Assembly (NCBI RefSeq): GCF_002017865.1
Contig: NZ_MTJN01000002.1
Coordinates: 2,604,001 to 2,668,000, forward strand
DNA from: Rhodoferax fermentans
GTDB taxonomy: Bacteria; Pseudomonadota; Gammaproteobacteria; Burkholderiales; Burkholderiaceae_C
Direction: 5' to 3'
DNA: 64,000 bases
Of the stretch, positions 62,661 through 64,000 are shown piece after piece. A program made the position numbers and the translations under genes. Within the stretch, counting starts at the first letter, position 1. Each line of letters opens with the position of its first letter. The notes under the pieces were generated by a model. That model had not been told where the DNA came from and searched no databases. It was given only the letters and a program-made list of their open reading frames with translations.

Positions 62661-63306
62661 GGCTTAAGCATTAGGGTCTGCAGTGCAGTGGGGGACGACA
62701 GATTATTGGCTCTGGCTGATATTGGGCAAATATCGGAGATGGGTGATATTTTGCAGGGGGTGTTGATCAGGGTGCTGCGCTTGGCCAAGGCCCCATTGCC
62801 GCTGCCCAGTCCTCTGGTTCAGGCAGTGCGTTGGCATTGGGTATCCAGTGTGCGATCTGGTCATGCTGGCATGTTTGGGCTCTTGAACCATCAATCTAAT
62901 CGTCCTTTCGTCTGTGCTGCGACCATCGTACTGAACACGGCTTGGTATTCAAGAGTCGGGCAAGAGGAAAACGATAATCTTTTTGCAATGATGGGAATGA
63001 CGCAGAAGCACCGTTTTACAGGACGTCCTGACTGCGACTGGTACGCGGCCCAAATCTGATTCGATTTCATCGAAAACCTAGTGAAGACAGGAATCGAAAA
63101 GTCGATCACCATTGAAGCTGGCAGCACCAATGTGTACCTAGGACTGGGTGATGTCGACACATGAGACCGAGAAGGTGCAAGCCTCAGCATGAACTTTCAG
63201 GGGCTGAACTCGAGTCCACAGGTGGTTGCTCGCGATGCACGGTGGCATTCACAGTCGGTCGGACGTCATCAACGACTATCAAAACAGGCTAAGCCAGCGA
63301 TCGTCC
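62661..63306. other. region upstream of hipA without a recognised antitoxin
   Basis: About 645 bp. All six frames were looked at for a HipB-type helix-turn-helix and none was convincing. A minus-strand frame ends TALQTLMLKP with its TGA overlapping the hipA ATG, but it is open for only about 53 codons and lacks a start. This could be a decayed antitoxin. Confidence 0.5.
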
Positions 63307-64000
63307 TCAAGCGCGAACCAATCGCAGCAAGGTAATCTCAGATGGCGCACCAAAACGCTTGGGTGGTCCCCAGTACCCTGTTCCCCGGCTGGTGTAAACC
63401 CAGAGGGACTGCAACCTATGTAGCCCCGCCGTGAATGGCTGTTGCCATCTGACAAAGTGATTCCAAGGCCAGAACTGGCCACCATGTGTGTGACCCGAGA
63501 GCTGCAGATCAAAGCCCGCCTGCAGGGCATCAGGCGCACTGCGGGGCTGATGGGCCAGCAACAACTTGAACACGGCGTCCACCGGTGCACCGTTCATCGC
63601 CCGAGCAGGGTCACTGCGTTGTGCCTTGTCAAAGTGGTGGGCGCCGAAGTCTGTCACACCAGCCACCACCATCGTGGCCGGCTTAGGGTCCTGTGCATCA
63701 TGGTGGTGGTGAATCACCACATGATCGTTCATCAGCACTTGGATACCCAAGCCTCTCAATGTATCGATCCAACCATGCACCCCGGAGTAATACTCATGGT
63801 TGCCGGTGACGAAGAAGCTGCCGTGTGTGGAAGTCAAATCCACCAGAGGCAACACGTCATCTCGCAGTTCTGCAACACTACCATCGACCAGATCACCGGT
63901 GATGGCCACCAGGTCAGCACCCAGGCTATTGACCCTAGTCACGATGCGCTGCAAATACGGACCCTTGATGGTGGGGCCCAGATGAATGTCGCTGATCTGT
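63307..64000 (-). CDS. metallophosphoesterase (5' end beyond the window)
   Basis: At least 231 residues of a calcineurin-like phosphoesterase; the frame continues through position 64000, so the start is off the window. All expected metal-binding motifs are visible in order: SDIHLG, ITGDLVDG, VTGNHEYY, LLLAHQPR and SGHTHGGQFWP. Relatives in this subgroup include YkuE/UDP-diacylglucosamine-type and general phosphodiesterases. It is co-directional with hipA but separated by 0.65 kb. Confidence 0.93.
   Translation of the reverse strand, partial: QISDIHLGPTIKGPYLQRIVTRVNSLGADLVAITGDLVDGSVAELRDDVLPLVDLTSTHGSFFVTGNHEYYSGVHGWIDTLRGLGIQVLMNDHVVIHHHHDAQDPKPATMVVAGVTDFGAHHFDKAQRSDPARAMNGAPVDAVFKLLLAHQPRSAPDALQAGFDLQLSGHTHGGQFWPWNHFVRWQQPFTAGLHRLQSLWVYTSRGTGYWGPPKRFGAPSEITLLRLVRA

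Noticed and set aside
62703..62894. Possible HipB antitoxin
   Set aside because: The 63-codon frame has no helix-turn-helix pattern and does not end next to hipA.
62271..63059. 262-codon plus-strand frame as a gene opposite hipA
   Set aside because: Mostly antisense to hipA; no ribosome-binding site or family match, and its unique end is uninformative.

Overview
The window is bacterial chromosome, most likely Burkholderiales and probably Comamonadaceae (Rhodoferax/Polaromonas-like). This is inferred from protein character, from the recG-oxyR-DyP-ubiA-dgkA-proC gene order, and from a spc/alpha ribosomal block whose first gene here is rplN behind its own promoter-like site. No 16S gene or species-specific marker is present, so the family assignment is inference.

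Layout. (1) 1-10.1 kb: core genes. A divergent response regulator / CHASE3 histidine kinase pair, an acyltransferase, recG, oxyR with both redox cysteines, a DyP-type peroxidase, ubiA, dgkA and proC. (2) 10.6-19.75 kb: ribosomal/transcription block rplN-rplX-rplE-rpsN-rpsH-rplF-rplR-rpsE-rpmD-rplO-secY-infA-rpmJ-rpsM-rpsK-rpsD-rpoA-rplQ, closed by an initiator tRNA and a strong intrinsic terminator. (3) 19.8-42.2 kb: accessory defence/mobile island beginning at the tRNA. It holds an amber-interrupted TIR-like gene, a very large DUF4011-helicase-Vsr-type protein, a frameshifted OLD-type ATPase remnant, a SPARTA pair (TIR-APAZ plus short Argonaute), a topoisomerase zinc-finger scrap, a ribbon-helix-helix regulator with palindromic operators facing an excisionase-like gene and a tyrosine integrase, an integrase-linked set of three unknown genes plus a tandem AAA+ ATPase, a flavin reductase, an IS66 remnant, an FRG-domain protein and a second, minimal tyrosine recombinase. 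(4) 42.9-53.1 kb: a transport operon with a five-gene peptide-type ABC transporter, an Asp/Glu/hydantoin racemase-like enzyme, a three-gene TRAP transporter and an RpiR-type regulator. (5) 53.5-61.3 kb: a second defence region. A Gabija pair (OLD nuclease plus UvrD-like helicase) is followed by an unknown helical protein, a DUF4238 protein and tiny ORFs, ended by a strong terminator. A 58-bp direct repeat (57/58 identical) brackets this cassette. (6) 61.3-64 kb: a HipA-type kinase without a recognisable HipB, and a metallophosphoesterase running off the window.

How it works together. The island combines several different anti-phage strategies: NAD-depleting SPARTA, nuclease/helicase systems and FRG/TIR-like effectors. 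It also contains integrases and decayed pieces (amber codon, frameshift, zinc-finger and transposase remnants), as expected of a gene-turnover hotspot. The least described features are an N-terminal domain shared by two different effector proteins (TIR-like and FRG), in one of which a conserved Trp codon has become TAG; the integrase-linked tandem-AAA+ gene set; and the Gabija-plus-two cassette between direct repeats.
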